Shown: positions 1 through 12,193 of the stretch, one piece after another
Layout of the letters: every line of letters begins with the position of its first letter
How positions within the stretch are numbered: position 1 is the first letter of the stretch
Origin: Amorphophallus konjac
Lineage: Eukaryota > Streptophyta > Magnoliopsida > Alismatales > Araceae
Direction: 5' to 3'
DNA length: 64,000 bases
Assembly: GCA_022559845.1 (NCBI GenBank)
Contig: CM040120.1
Coordinates: 164,964,334 to 165,028,333, forward strand
Notes under the pieces: model-generated
Told to the model about the DNA's origin: nothing
Databases searched by the model: none
What the model saw: only the letters and a program-made list of their open reading frames with translations
Program-made: the position numbers and the translations under genes

Positions 1-327
1 CCCCTCTCCCCGGGGTTTTTCTCCCTCTCGAGCGTCGAAGGTTTCATCGCCAGATACATACGAGCAAATGTGTTCTTCCGGCTAATCCTAGGTCCATTCT
101 CTTACTTTCCTTTGTTCTTAACTGTGAATGAGAGGAGGTGAGTTTGTCCCTATATCTCATCTCATTGTCTTCTAAATATCGATATCATAGTCGTTCTGTC
201 AACCCGTTAACATATACACGCATATATACGCATCTATAGCTACCATAATTAGCCCACTGACCGAACAGGTTTCGTGACTACTCTGTATTGTCACCTCTTC
301 GAGGAGATTGGGTGACCAGGGAGAAGG
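1..327. other. Unclassified left flank of the copia insertion
   Basis: This is the target sequence into which the copia element jumped. Removing the element joins it to 28956 onward. It starts pyrimidine-rich and carries GAGGAGGTGAGT near 132-142, a splice-donor-like word that resembles the GAGGTAGG word in the gypsy-type LTRs of this window. No coding region or structural RNA is visible. It may be part of an older LTR or leader, but I cannot assign it. Confidence 0.4.
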
Positions 328-332
328 GAACA
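328..332. repeat. 5-bp target-site duplication of the copia element (left copy)
   Basis: GAACA lies directly before the TG start of the copia 5' LTR and again at 28951-28955, directly after the CA end of its 3' LTR. The match fixes the ends of the element despite two large nested insertions. Confidence 0.93.
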
Positions 333-1913
333 TGTTAGTGTTGGTGTGCTACATGCCAATTTCGGGTCGGGTAGGCCCAATAGTTGTACGATCTTGTTCA
401 TTATTAATAAAGTGGTGTTTGAGCGTAAATATGCGATTGTGTTACTTTACGTTGTCCCTAGGATATGTGGTTGTAAAGTCAGCTCGAGATGGGATCTCGA
501 ACATGAGATTGATTTTACATGTACACATACCTTAAACTGTTCCTGGTTGGAGGGTAATCACTCGGGGACTTTGATTACATATTAAACCAGTACACATGAT
601 GCGTCAGTGACCAGTCTCATGGTCATTGGTGCGGGGCACCAACACATATGTGTAGGTGTATGTCCTTGGAGGATGTATACTGAACTGATCCGCTACTGGA
701 TCTTCAGATGGTTGATTATACCTAATGTCAACTGAAGATCTAACTGTCTCAGTAGCATCGTTGGTCCTTTGACCTGAGATATTGATCGGATTTTACACGA
801 GGACTGGAGTGGTTTAATTACTTGGCTAAGTGACTTTAACCATAAGTCATGAGTTACCGAGTCATTAACCACTCCAGGATACGTGTGAAGATCATCAATG
901 GTCAAGAGGGGATCACTCACTGTCGGGTATATATCAGACAGTCAATGGGTCATGACATTGACGCTTCGTTAAATCCCTGGCCAGGGTCGTGTGAGTTCGT
1001 TTAGAACGGACGTCATACACTTTAAGGAGGTCATAGTCAAATGGCACGATCATGGGGTTTGACAGAAACCATACCCTCGATCGTACCAGACTCATAGAAG
1101 GAGTGAGGGATTATATCGATGCGGTAACTGTGGACTTACAGGTACCAGACATGCTGGTTTAAACCCGGCGTCCTCTAGGATCACGCGGATTTGCTTGACC
1201 CAACGTGATCAAAGGTTCGGAATAAATTAAACTATTCTTCGGCTCTGGTAGAAGCGAAGAATACGTTTAATTTACTTCTAATTAGGAATTAGAAGTTAAT
1301 GGGCCTTAAACTAGAGTGACTTTGGGCCTAGAGGATCACACACAATGGATTCTTGGGTGACGGATTATTATTATACAAGTGTGTGTATTAATTCCTTTTA
1401 ATTCCTTTTGGAAAGGAGTGTAAATGGTGCTTAATACATATGTATAATAGTGGATAGGATATATATATAATTTTAGTCTTTTGGAGCCCTTTCAGAAATG
1501 ACTAAATCTCTATATATAGAATCCTACGTGAGTTCATTCGAACTCTCCTTCCCACCCCTTAAGCTAATCAAGCATTAGGCTTAAGAGAGAGGTTTAGCCT
1601 CCCCCCTTTCTCCCCCTTGCTCTCTCTCTCTCCAGAAGGTGATAGAGTCGGGGAAAGTTATGCCGGGGAGGTACCGTCGCTGCGCAAGGGTCCGTGTGGA
1701 TCTGCTCTAAAGGCCGTACAGCTGTGCGGCTCGATATTATGCATCGGGCATCGCAGACAGCGTCGTTCCGCGCAAGGTGAAACACGTAACATGTAATTAG
1801 GGTATTAGAAACACCGATTAGAGCACAAATTAAGCTTTCCATAACACCAGGATCTGACAAATGAATTTTTGTTATCCGCAGCGTCGCCCGTAGGTGCTGT
1901 GCGAAACCTTACA
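333..1913 (+). repeat. 5' LTR of the copia element
   Basis: This 1581-bp LTR begins TGTTAGTG and ends CTTACA. It is collinear with 17583-18885 plus 28683-28950 (1571 bp). The 10-bp length difference is a duplicated ATTCCTTTTA-type word near 1390. A pyrimidine-rich stretch with a (CT)n run lies at about 1600-1632, at the site where the gypsy element entered the sister LTR. The short antisense reading frames inside have no recognisable product. Confidence 0.93.
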
Positions 1914-1914
1914 G

Positions 1915-1926
1915 TGGTATCAGAGT
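1915..1926 (+). promoter_or_regulatory. Primer-binding site of the copia element (initiator tRNA-Met)
   Basis: TGGTATCAGAGT starts two bases after the 5' LTR and complements the 3' end of plant initiator tRNA-Met, the usual minus-strand primer. The last base differs from the common TGGTATCAGAGC. Confidence 0.9.
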
Positions 1927-2092
1927 CAGGTTCGTGCTCTGGTCGATGTTTTTATCGCCGTTTAGAACCATGTTTTAGGGGTAATCAAAATCTTCAATTA
2001 TTATTAGTAGAAAGAGATCTGGGCATCTCTGTTCTTCCTGGATGCTAGGCATCCAAGCAGCAAGTTTTTTAAAAAAAAATTTTAAAAAAAAT

Positions 2093-2245
2093 ACGGTGGG
2101 CGCACTGCGCCGCTCTGGGCGCAGTGCGCCCGCCTGGCGGGCGCCCGCTCGCGGTGTCAGCGCCCGCCTTGCGGGCGCCGACCCGCGTGCGGGGACGCCC
2201 GCCGCGGGCGGATCAGCGCCCACGCGGGCGGGGTGGCCCCCCCCG
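2093..2245. repeat. GC-rich hairpin island in the copia leader
   Basis: About 150 bp of mostly G and C are bounded by A/T tracts on both sides (about 2065-2092 and 2246-2275). GGGCGCACTGCGCC at 2098-2111 and GGCGCAGTGCGCCC at 2118-2131 form a perfect 14-bp stem with a 6-nt loop. Further GCGGGCGCC/GGCGCCCGC pairs follow. The composition is far from that of its neighbours. Confidence 0.8.
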
Positions 2246-3509
2246 TTATTTTTTTATTTTTAAAATAAAAAAAATTGCATTTTTATCCTTATTTAATTTA
2301 TTATGTGCATATATATATCAAAATGCATAGTAAATTAAATAGAATTTTATCGAATAAGTTAAAAAGTGTTATCTCAATAGTAAATGTAGAATGATAAATT
2401 TTATTTAACCAATTTGAATTTACCGAGGTGAAATAATTACTATTTACCTCGAGATAAAATGGCAATAATTGAAGTTACTTCAGTAAATTTGAATTTTTGA
2501 TTTTTTAATTATTAGATAATTAGAAAATTTAAATTTTAAATTTTATTGAAGTTAAATGTGAAAATTTCAATCATTTGAATTTTTAATTATTAGATAATTG
2601 TTAAATTCAAATTTTGAATTTTAGAAAATTGCTAATTGAGGATAATTGCATTATTTTAAATTTACTTTCAAACAAAATTATTAGATAATTAGTTTGAATT
2701 TAAATTTAAATTATTGACATGTTTAAATTTTGAATTTAAATTTGATTATTAGATAATTAAATTTAAATTTAAATTTAATTAATTATCTCAATTACATGCC
2801 CCTGTAGAAAATGATGGTTCTTTATGTGCTCTACTTTATTTACCTTGTATTGACCTGCTTGTCTGTTTAATTTTAGTTAATCATGCTTCTATTTTTAAAA
2901 TTAAACAAAGCTGGCCTGTTTTTGTTTGCACATCCCATTTTAAATTTAAAAATAAGGATTATTTTCAGAAAATAACCCTTGATTGATTTTATTTGAATGG
3001 GTTGGCAAGTGATCATGGACTTGGATTAATGTAATTAATTGGGGTCTGCGAACCTCCTTTCACTCTCTGTTAAAATTCCAATGTACTTCTATCTTCCTCC
3101 GTTGTTGTACTCGCCCTAAGGGCTTCTGGAATTTCATTGATATGTAATTTATTTTTTTCCGGCTGTGAGCTGTGTAAAAGTTGTAATTACTGCGGTGTCG
3201 GAGTTTGAAAGCGCGGAGCACACCCGACGAGGACAATCCAGCTGCTTCGGAAGCGGGCTGGATGCCTTAGTTACATTAGGGATTAAGTCAACGATCACTT
3301 GCGTTTTATTTTTGTATTGGATGCATTTATTTTGTGCAAACTACTAGGTACGGTAAATATATTGGATATATTTATATTATCACCTAGGGTGAGATCAAGA
3401 TAAAATTAAATTCCCTCATGATTAAATTTTAGATCTAGTAAGCGTGGCTCTAGGAGTCGTCGTGGCCCTCCATCATTATGGAGTGAATGAACGTCTTCAT
3501 TTCATGGAT

Positions 3510-3798
3510 TTGTTGTGCTTTCCACAAGGTCCATGAGTTTGGGGGCGGGATTAAACTCCAAGGCTCGGCCTCAATGGGGTGAGGAATTGAACTCGGCCTT
3601 GTTGTGCTTTCCACAAGGGTCGGGTCATGAACTCATTGCTATGTAGTAATGATGGTTAGATCTAACCGAGAATATCCTTTGTTGTGCTTTCCACAAGGTG
3701 ATGATTTCTCGGGGGCCGAATATCGGATATTACATTAGATGCAAGTGCCTGTTGACTGCCCTTGAGATGGTGTATGACTTGTTGTGCTTTCCACAAGG
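3510..3798 (+). repeat. Four spaced copies of a 20-bp hairpin word in the copia leader
   Basis: TTGTTGTGCTTTCCACAAGG is present without mismatch at 3510-3529, 3599-3618, 3679-3698 and 3779-3798, starting 89, 80 and 100 bp apart. Each contains TTGTG-CTTTC-CACAA, a 5-bp stem with a 5-nt loop. The sequence between copies is unrelated, so this is a conserved spaced element and not a simple tandem array. The last copy ends about 180 bp before the gag start. A role in RNA packaging, translation or protein binding is inference. Confidence 0.85.
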
Positions 3799-3979
3799 TC
3801 GTGCATCAGTCTCGTTGGGATTCCAACCCACTAGGTTGATCTCACTGATCTCCCGTTCTATATACTGAGGGATATATAGTTCAATCGAAAAATAATGGGA
3901 CTAACTAAGATAGAAAACCGCATCTAAGTTACAATTTGAACACATGCTAAGTTATCTTTTATTTCTTATCCAGATTACA

Positions 3980-6337
3980 ATGTCGTCGTCCAACCCCCTC
4001 CGCGGCATCTTGGATGCAAATAGATTAATTGGACCGAACTACTCGGATTGGCTGCGTAATCTACTCATAGTCCTTACCGCCGAAAAGATTGCGTACGTGT
4101 TAGACACGGTTCATTCTGAGCCAGCTCCTGATGCCGACGAGGGCGAGTTACTCGCTTATGCCAAGTGGTCTGAGGACTCATCCCTAGCCCAATGTTACAT
4201 GTTAGCCTCTATGGCTCCCGAGCTGCAGAGATAATTTGAAAAGACTGATTGTAGAAGTATACTTCTCAATCTACGCCAGCTCTTCGGGGAGCAGGGTAGG
4301 ATTGAGAGGTATGACATCTCCAAACGGATTTTCAGGACACGGATGTCTGAGGGTTCATCAGTATAGGCCCATGTACTGAAAATGATGGAGTGGATTGAAA
4401 GACTCAATGCATTGGGGTTCAAGTTGGATCTTGAACTATGCATTGATCTTATACTCCAGTCATTGCCCGATTCCTTTTCTTCCTTCAGCATGAACTTTAA
4501 CATGAACAGGATTGAAGCAACTCTCCCAGAGCTGCTCACTATGTTAAAGAGTGCTGAAGGAACCATGCAGAAAGATAAATCATCTTCGTTTGTAATGATT
4601 GTTGGCCGGGCCAATAAGAAAAGGAAGGCCTCTCAAATATCCACCACTAGTAACAAAGGGAAGAGAAAGAAAAAGGCCACGGGTAAGCAACTCGTCAAAG
4701 TTGACAAAGGGAGGGGCAAGAAGAATGAAAAGGAAGACAAATGTATTCGATGCGGGGAAACTGGGCATTGGAAAAGGAATTGCAAGGTAATTCTAAATGA
4801 AGGTATTTTTGTCATAGACCTTAATTTGTCATATATGGAATCCACATCATGGGTATTGGATACTGGATGTGCATCTCATATCTGCAATTCTGTGCAGGTG
4901 CTGGCAAATAGAAGGCGATTGGGCAAAAAGGAGATTGAACTGAGGATGGGCAATGGAGCTTTAGTTTCTGCCAAAGCTGTCGGGATTGCACGCCTCAATT
5001 TACCTTCAGGAGTCATTCTGGAGTTGAATGACTGTTATTATGTTCCTAATATTATTAAGAACATTATTTTAATCTCTGGCTTGTATAACATTGGATATAC
5101 ATTGACTTTCAATAGCACTGGGTGCTCTATAATGAATAATGGTTTGATTATAGCCAATGGTTCATTAGTCAATGGTGTTTATATATTAGATACACGTTCT
5201 AATGTTATGCAAATTTCCAATGCTGATGAAGTGAATTCTACACATCTATGGCATTGCAGACTTGGTCATGTAGGTGAGAAAAGAGTCTCTCACTTAAACT
5301 CAAATGGGTATTTGAATTCGTTCGAATACAAGCCATTTGATACCTGTGAGCCGTGTCTCATGGGGAAAATGACCAAGGCTCCCTTTGGTGGACATGGTGA
5401 GAGGGCTGTTGACCTTCTCGAGCTTATACACTCGGATGTGTGTGGACCCATGTCCATAGAAGCAAAAGGAGGTTATCTCTATTTCATTTCTTTTATTGAT
5501 GACTTCTCTAGATATGGCTATGTGTATTTAATGAGACATAAGTCACAAGCCTTGGAGAAGTTTAAGGAATATAGGAATGAAGTAGAGAAACAGACAGGCA
5601 AAAGTATTAAGGCTCTTCGATCGGATCGAGGAGGTGAATACTTAAGCCATGAATTCACTTCTTATCTTAAAGACCATGGAATAGTTTCTCAGTTGACTCC
5701 ACCGTATACACCACAGCACAATGGTGTATCCGAGAGGAGAAACAGGACCTTGTTAGACAAGGTCCGATCCATGATGTCTATGTCAGGACTACCCTTGTCT
5801 CTCTGGGGCTATGCATTAGAGACTGTAGCATATTTATTGAATAGGATCTCAAGTAAATCAGTTCCTTCTATACCATATGAGATATGCAAGGGCAGAAAAC
5901 CAAATTTTAATCACATTAAAATTTGGGGGTGTCCTGCTCATGTAAAGAAGAACGAGAGTGATAAGCTTGAGTCGAGGACCGATAAGTGTAGGTTTGAAGG
6001 ATATCCAAAGGAGACGTTTGGATATTATTTCTATCACCCTTCTGAGCAAAGGGTCTTAGTGGCTAAGAGAGCTATATTTCTGGAAAGAGAATATCTACTC
6101 CAGAAAAATAGTAGGAGCCAGATAGAATTGGACGAGGTCCAAGAACCACAACCCATAGACACAAACTCATTAGATGAGACTGTATCGGTTGATCCTATTC
6201 AAAGTGAAACGCTGACACTACGGAGATCTGGTAGATTACCAAGAGAACCTGAGAGATATGTTGGACATGTCTCAGAAGGGTCCTCTAAGGTATGTATCGA
6301 TGAGGATGATGATCCTCAGTCGTACTAGGAGGCGATC
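3980..6337 (+). pseudogene. Copia gag-protease-integrase, 5' part of broken gag-pol
   Basis: The likely start is 3980, where MSSS and an ILDAN...DWLRNL gag motif begin. An upstream in-frame ATG at 3944 lacks family support. One reading frame then runs to the LARD-1 insertion, broken by stops at 4232-4234 (TAA), 4364-4366 (TAG) and 6326-6328 (TAG). Domains: gag; a CX2CX4HX4C zinc knuckle (about 4742-4783); a protease with the WVLDTGC motif (Asp codon 4859-4861); the integrase HHCC region (about 5240-5370); and an integrase core with Asp at 5435, Asp at 5624 and Glu at 5732. The last two are 35 residues apart, as the DD35E family requires. The protein would package the RNA, process the polyprotein and insert the cDNA. 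Stops make this copy non-functional. Excising LARD-1 and one TSD copy leaves the frame continuous with 16018. Confidence 0.93.
6333..6337. repeat. 5-bp target-site duplication of LARD-1 (left copy)
   Basis: CGATC precedes LARD-1 and recurs at 16013-16017. Inside copia pol this shows that the element inserted into an existing copia copy. Confidence 0.93.
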
Positions 6338-9300
6338 TGTAGCGATCCGGATTCCGGATACCCGGTGCACCCGGTATAAATACCGAATACACGTGATACC
6401 ACATGGGACCCGCGAGGCCACCCAAGTGCGGGAAAGCGCCGAAGGGAAAAAGGAGTGTGTGGAATACATTGAAGCCAGCAGATATAATAGTAAGCAATTA
6501 AATTTCATTACTATGGATTGCTAAAGTAGCAGAAATAAAATTACCTTTTCATTAATAATTCAAATACTTACAATTGTACACAAGAGTCCAGCCCAAAGGA
6601 AAGACAACAAGTCTATCACAGTACAGTCCGATAGAAAAGAAACGTACACAGAAGTCGGGGGAAGCCCGACGCAGGTACAGCTGGCAGCTACAGTGAACGC
6701 GCTCCACCAAGGACAGCAGAGGCAGACGGTGAAACCCACCTCAAAAGCAGGGGTGAGTCTCAACAGAAACTCAGTAGGGGTCACGCGGACCCCCACTGGA
6801 AAAATGCACAGTGCAACGGAAGCAACAGAAGCAACGAGTGCAGCAAAGCAGGAAAAGCTACACTACAAAGCTGTAAACAGAACAGGTGCAGCAGGAGTAG
6901 GGAACAGGCTAAGAGCAAGGGGAGCTCAACAACAAAGAAGAGCGAGGCCGTAAAACACGGGACGACGGCCACCGAGGAGAACTCGGCACCCTAAGCTACT
7001 ACAAACGGCAACAGACGGTCAACCCAAAACTCACACAATAGGGTAACCCAATCCGTCAGCCAAAACAAAGGCGAAGGCAGGCGCCGACGCCGAAAACACA
7101 GACAAAACACGATAGGAGACGTCGTGCATGCAGCCCCACGCATGACGAGAATGTCATGCCAACGACAGAACACTGACCTCGAGTACGGCCACGAGAGGGC
7201 AACTCACAAAGGTCACAGCGCGCAAGAAAACGCGAGAGTCACAGCACCGAGTGACAGGAACACCCTCCTCCCAGAAGAATAGCCAGAAGCGTCCACTGAC
7301 GACTTACACTGCGCCACAAGTGCCAAGTCACTCAAGGACAAGACACACCAAGAACTAGGTCCGAGGAACAACAGTTCCAAGGAAACAAGGTACCATAGCA
7401 CGAAACTACAGCACCAACTGCGAGTGACTAGTCAGGGCCATGCCCGTCGGCGCAAGTCCCCAGTCCCTGACCACGTGTGCACACACTTACCACTACCTAG
7501 GCCAGGCCTCTAGCTAGTATTCCCCTCGGTAGGACGCTACCGCTGGCCGGGGCCTACGGAACTAGCTTAAGAACCGTACGTACCAAACGCAACAGGAAAA
7601 CCCCTCCACCACTCCTGGTGGGTCGGCAAAAGCCTAGGGCTACAACTAGTGGAGGCTCACAAGGCACAGACTCCGAAACACTGGCGCTAAAGCACAGACA
7701 GTCAAGAAAGACCCGTCTCGTGCACCACAAAGCACCATGGCAGCTAAACAACCGCCAACAGACTCAGGATCAAGCAACTAGACCTACAACGCAATGATCC
7801 TTGAGTCAGACGACTCAACGGCAAGATCATCACAAACAGCGGAACAAGCCGCCAATCGGTCCAATCCTAAGCCAGAAGAAACCACGCTCCGCAGAAAACA
7901 ACACACGGAGATCTGAGGGAAACACCAAGAACCCTCAGACACGCCTGGACATGCAAACCGAGGTAGAACAACACCTCAGGGCATCCAGAAGCAGTGTCTC
8001 GAGCCGGACACAACCACCGAGACACACACACACAAGGTCACACGTCAACCACTGGATCACACCGGGTTGACCTGAACCCAGCAACGCACAAGCAAAAAGT
8101 AGGATAGACAATCCTACCGCAAGTAAGAAGACTCATGGCCACCTTACAACGTAGTCTTAGCCCTCATAGGATGTCAAGAAACATCCACGGGATAACGGGC
8201 AAACCACTAGGACAAGCCAAGACAAGCTAAAACCGAAATCACGAAAAACGGAGCACAAGGCATGTAACGCGCCACCCCTAGACCGCTACAAGCATGTGAC
8301 GGTCTAGACCAGGGCCGTTACTCACCAAGCGACGGTCGGACGACAGGCCGTCACTCACACCGCCCTAACCAACCTATCAAACACGAAGAATGTAACGGCC
8401 GGCGCCGAGCGCGTTACATCAATGTAACGCACGGGCCTAAGCGCGTTACAAACAAACGACGCATGGGAGCAGGCGCGTTATTCACAACGTGCACAGCCAC
8501 CCACAACCAAAGCGAAGTAACACGCAACGCCAGGCGCGTTACAAACAAACAACGCGGCAAGGGAAACGCGTAAGAGCCAAACGACGCACAGGGGGAAGGT
8601 GCATTACTATCAACGTGCCCAGCCACCCTCAACCCAGCACAAAACAACAAACGACGGCCAGAGCCAGGCGCGTTACAAACACAACGATGCACGGGGGTAC
8701 ATCCGTTATATCCAACGGGCACAGCCACCCAAGCTCGGCCAAACCGAATGTAACGGCCGGGGGCAGGCGCGTTACACTCAAACAACGGATAGGGGCACGA
8801 CCGCTGGAGGCACCGCCTCAATAGGTCAAACGTCGGTCAAACGGCAAGTAACAGCCAGGACCAGGCGCGTCACTTTCATCTAACACGCTGGGTCAAGCGC
8901 GTTAGATCAACTGACTCAACCCCAAAACAAAACGACAAAAAGGAAGTAACGCGCTAGCCTAGGCGCGTTACAAGGAAGCGACGCGCCACCCTAGGGCCGT
9001 CACTTACTCAGAAGCCAGCAAACTCGAAAATGCCTAAACAAATGGCGGTCTATCGTAGGGCCGTCAGAGCCAAATAACGGCCACTGAAACGACCGCTACT
9101 TCGGTCACGGCGGGAAAACAGAGGAACGGCCGAATCGGCCCGTTCCACGCCCCATTCACGCCGAAACGCAGGGGATACAAACCCAAATGACCAAAAACAA
9201 CATCAGGGGACTCCAAACCCCACATGCAAGCTCAAAAACGCAAGATCCGGGCGATTTAGACAAATCGACCCTGAGTGGGTCACCGAGGTTCCCGGGCTTC

Positions 9301-10155
9301 TACCGGCCTCGAATGAACACCAAATCACACGAAATCAACGTGGATGGGATCCTAACATCCCAGCGGTCAGTTAGAAATTAACTACGCCACAAATGGTCGC
9401 CGTTTACCGGCCGACCCTAAAGACCACAAAAATCACGGTTTAGGCAAACCAAGCCCAAACTCGGCCGTTTCCTTGCCGAACGACGTGCAATGGCAGGGAA
9501 AACGAAGAGGACGAAGTAAGGATCAGTCACCCTACCTCCACCGAAGAAACCGCACCCCGAAGGGACTAAACCAAGCCGAAAACCACTCGCGAACCGATTT
9601 CACCGGCTTTGAATCCACCGTTCTGGATCGCGCCAGAATCGATCCGATCCTCCCTCCATCGCGCACCTCGACAGCTCCACCTCGTTGTCACCTCACCCAC
9701 GAGCGCCTCCGTCTGTAGCCGGAGCCGGAAGGGGGAGAGAACGAGAGAGAATGGGAGAGAGTGAGTGAGATCGCGAGAGTGAGGAGAGAGAGAGGAAAAA
9801 GGAATAAAAAGAAAAAGAAATTAGGAAATTTTCCTAATTTTTGAAAATTCCAAAAATGCGCCGAAAATGCACAAATTCAGAAAAATACGCAAAAATAGTC
9901 GAAACGACGGGCTCGAAGAGTACATCGTCGCTGTAGCATCCACGAGTGCGAGAATTGACAAACAAACTCACCGTAGGGTTCCGTAACTAGTATGTGAGAA
10001 AAACCCACACGGCTCGTCAAACTCAACTCGGAAGCCACAAAAGCGAACCGAAACTCAACGAAACCAATCCAAAACAGATCCGAAAGATCCAACAAAGATC
10101 CCACAAGACCTGCAAAGGATCCAGCAAAGATCTACCAAGGATCCAGGGCATTACA
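6338..10155 (-). repeat. LARD-1 LTR (3' LTR in element orientation)
   Basis: This 3818-bp direct repeat matches 12196-16012. On the minus strand it starts TGTAATGCCC and ends CGCTACA, where the right copy keeps CGTTACA-type sequence. The middle (about 8263-9000) is packed with GTAACGCGC and GCGCGTTAC words. A GA-rich tract sits at about 9733-9800. The many 60-110-codon frames are shadows in GC-rich repeat DNA and are not shared as proteins between copies. Confidence 0.92.
8263..9000. repeat. GTAACGCGC/GCGCGTTAC hairpin array in the LARD-1 LTR
   Basis: About ten GCGCGTTAC-type words and several reverse-complement GTAACGCGC or GTAACGGCC words alternate here. An example of a perfect stem is GTAACGCGC (8946-8954) with GCGCGTTAC (8963-8971). 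Equivalent arrays lie in every other LARD LTR of the window: about 14120-14860, 32790-33510, 38480-39450, 41950-42680 and 47690-48400. Confidence 0.8.
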
Positions 10156-10169
10156 TCCTCCCCTCCTTT
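10156..10169 (-). promoter_or_regulatory. Polypurine tract of LARD-1
   Basis: On the minus strand this reads AAAGGAGGGGAGGA directly before the LTR, and it would prime plus-strand DNA. It is preceded by an AATTTCGAGGGCGAAATTTC box that closely matches the one before the Tekay 3' LTR at about 26211-26230. Confidence 0.88.
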
Positions 10170-12181
10170 AAGAAATTTCGCCCTCGAAATTAAGGACTAA
10201 CAAAGGAGAAGCAGGGAAGAACAACCCAACAATACAAGCACGATAAACGACACAAATCTCGAGAAACACAGCTTAGAGGAACACTGTCAGACCACAATTA
10301 CAGGTACACACTCTAGCTTCCAAGACAGCAAGTCCACAGCACGAGTATGGCACCAAAGTGAACACATCTGACACCTCCGAAGCAAGGGCAACGTCGCTTA
10401 CGTCTCACAGGACAGGAGACACGACTGCCATGACAACCAATAACCAACACCGAGAAACACGACAACAGCACGGCAAGCGACAGCTTACATCAGGAAGCAC
10501 ATTCCTCACAGTTGACAGCTCGACCACATCATCGGCTCCAATGCCAAAAGTAACAGGGAACACCTGGCACACAGGACACCAACGACAACAACAACACTGG
10601 ACCACGGGCACCATCAAGTCAGTCCTCACTCAGATATCACATCTGATAGAGTCGCAAGCTAACTCCACCAGAGGAAAGGGAGCACAGCTAAGCCAACTGA
10701 CAAGACAATGGTCCAAGGCAAGAACACAAAATCATAAAGAAACAGCTCCAAAACAACACAACGGCAACACCTGTAGGATTCCGGCTCCGCACAACACACA
10801 GGGCCAAGGAACACATCTACAAGCGGGGTCACAACAAGGCACAGAAACAGCTGAACACACGACCACTCGGGAACGGGTCACACATCAGGCTGCTCAGCAA
10901 GAAAAAGACCCACAACAACGAGAAACGACAACAATCTCGGGGAACGCAACTCAAGGACTACGAACACGCCTCGAGAGCACAACACTCAAGAAAGAAATAC
11001 AGAGCAGGGGGTACTTAATCAGCAAGGAATGCCGACAAATTCCCCAACACTCATAAATGCCAATGCCAACACCAGAAAACCACAAACAATGGCACGTCAA
11101 CATACAAAAGTCAAGGCACGAGAAGCCAAGACGAAGTCACATCGAGAAAGAACGAACCTCTCGATGAGTGGGTAGCCAACCCACACACTTCCGCTGCACC
11201 CTCAATAATGCGCACAGGCAACAGAACAACACCGGTAATCGCACCTCAGCACATACCAGACGCCATCGCAATCAACAAAGATCACAATTAACACGCCACG
11301 AGCACCGATCTCGTGAACAACCGATCACAAGGAGCCTAAGTGCAACAAAGGAAGAGCACCAGCTTCAGCACAAAGCACGCGGAAAGAGCTAATCTCAATT
11401 TACCTTCATGTCCTGGAACAACAAATGAGCCTTCACAATACATCAGCCGTTGGACACGGCACGACAAATACGGTACACGACAGCTCTTAACACCATTACG
11501 GAGTCCAAAGCCAAGCAACCGTACAACAAGGAGCAGATCAGGCTCAAAACAAAGCTGTCCACACTTAAGCAGACGCAGGACAAAGGCAACACTAAGACAG
11601 CAATTCCAAGGTTAACATCGAAAAAGCTTCACCAAGAAGAACGAGAAGCAACAAGCTCGACAACAACAGCTCACAAGGAAGGGAAAATCCTAGGTTTGCT
11701 CGAGCAACTTCTCAATCGAGGCAACACGATAATCGAGACAACCGAAACAACGATGCATCAGGAGCTACACAAACTCAAGCTGGGACAACCAAAGCAACGT
11801 AAGAACTTGCATGGCCATCACACCAACTCTAAAAGTCATAAGCCACCTGAGCAAAAGCATAAAAAACAACTCGAACAATGCACTGCAGGTTCATGCCAAC
11901 CGACAAACACTGCCAAGTGCAACACGATCAAGACAACTTCAAAATCGAACAAAGCACCTCGTCACACCCAGACGAGAGCAAAACCATCTCGTACAGTGCC
12001 AACAAAGCACGCACAAGACCACACATGGAAAACACTGCGATAAACCATCGCAACACCTACGCCAACAAGAGACTGTACTAGACCTTAAGGACTCTGGTAA
12101 CTGTATATCTGGATTTCCATGTATTTCACACGACAATGCTCTGATAGCTCAGAAAAGAAACTCCGAACATCTCAGAACACT

Positions 12182-12193
12182 GCTCTGATACCA
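12182..12193 (-). promoter_or_regulatory. Primer-binding site of LARD-1 (initiator tRNA-Met)
   Basis: The minus strand reads TGGTATCAGAGC two bases after the LTR end, identical to the Tekay and Y gypsy primer sites in this window. Confidence 0.92.

Larger units (their letters stand above)
1927..3979 (+). other. Untranslated leader of the copia element
   Basis: These 2 kb between primer site and gag hold no convincing gene. In order they contain a GC-rich hairpin island (2093-2245) between A/T homopolymer tracts, a strongly AT-rich stretch (about 2250-2800) with repeated TTATTAGATAATT words, a mixed stretch, and four copies of a 20-bp hairpin word (3510-3798). Such long leaders are uncommon in copia elements, so part may be captured sequence or an older insertion. 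Confidence 0.7.

Noticed and set aside
3510..3798. Four identical 20-bp repeats with 60-80-bp unique spacers resemble a CRISPR array
   Set aside because: Spacing is irregular, only four repeats occur, there is no leader or cas gene, and they lie in the leader of a plant retrotransposon.
8263..9000. Possible restriction or recombination site cluster, or bacterial origin-like iterons
   Set aside because: The words sit inside plant retrotransposon LTRs and recur in all copies; nothing else suggests a bacterial or plasmid origin.
10358..11056. 232-codon open frame in LARD-1
   Set aside because: It is antisense to the element, dominated by T, Q, N and H, has no domain, and is not conserved as a frame in LARD-2 or LARD-3.
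11450..12043. 197-codon open frame in LARD-1
   Set aside because: Same low-complexity antisense pattern; the matching regions of the other LARDs do not keep the frame.
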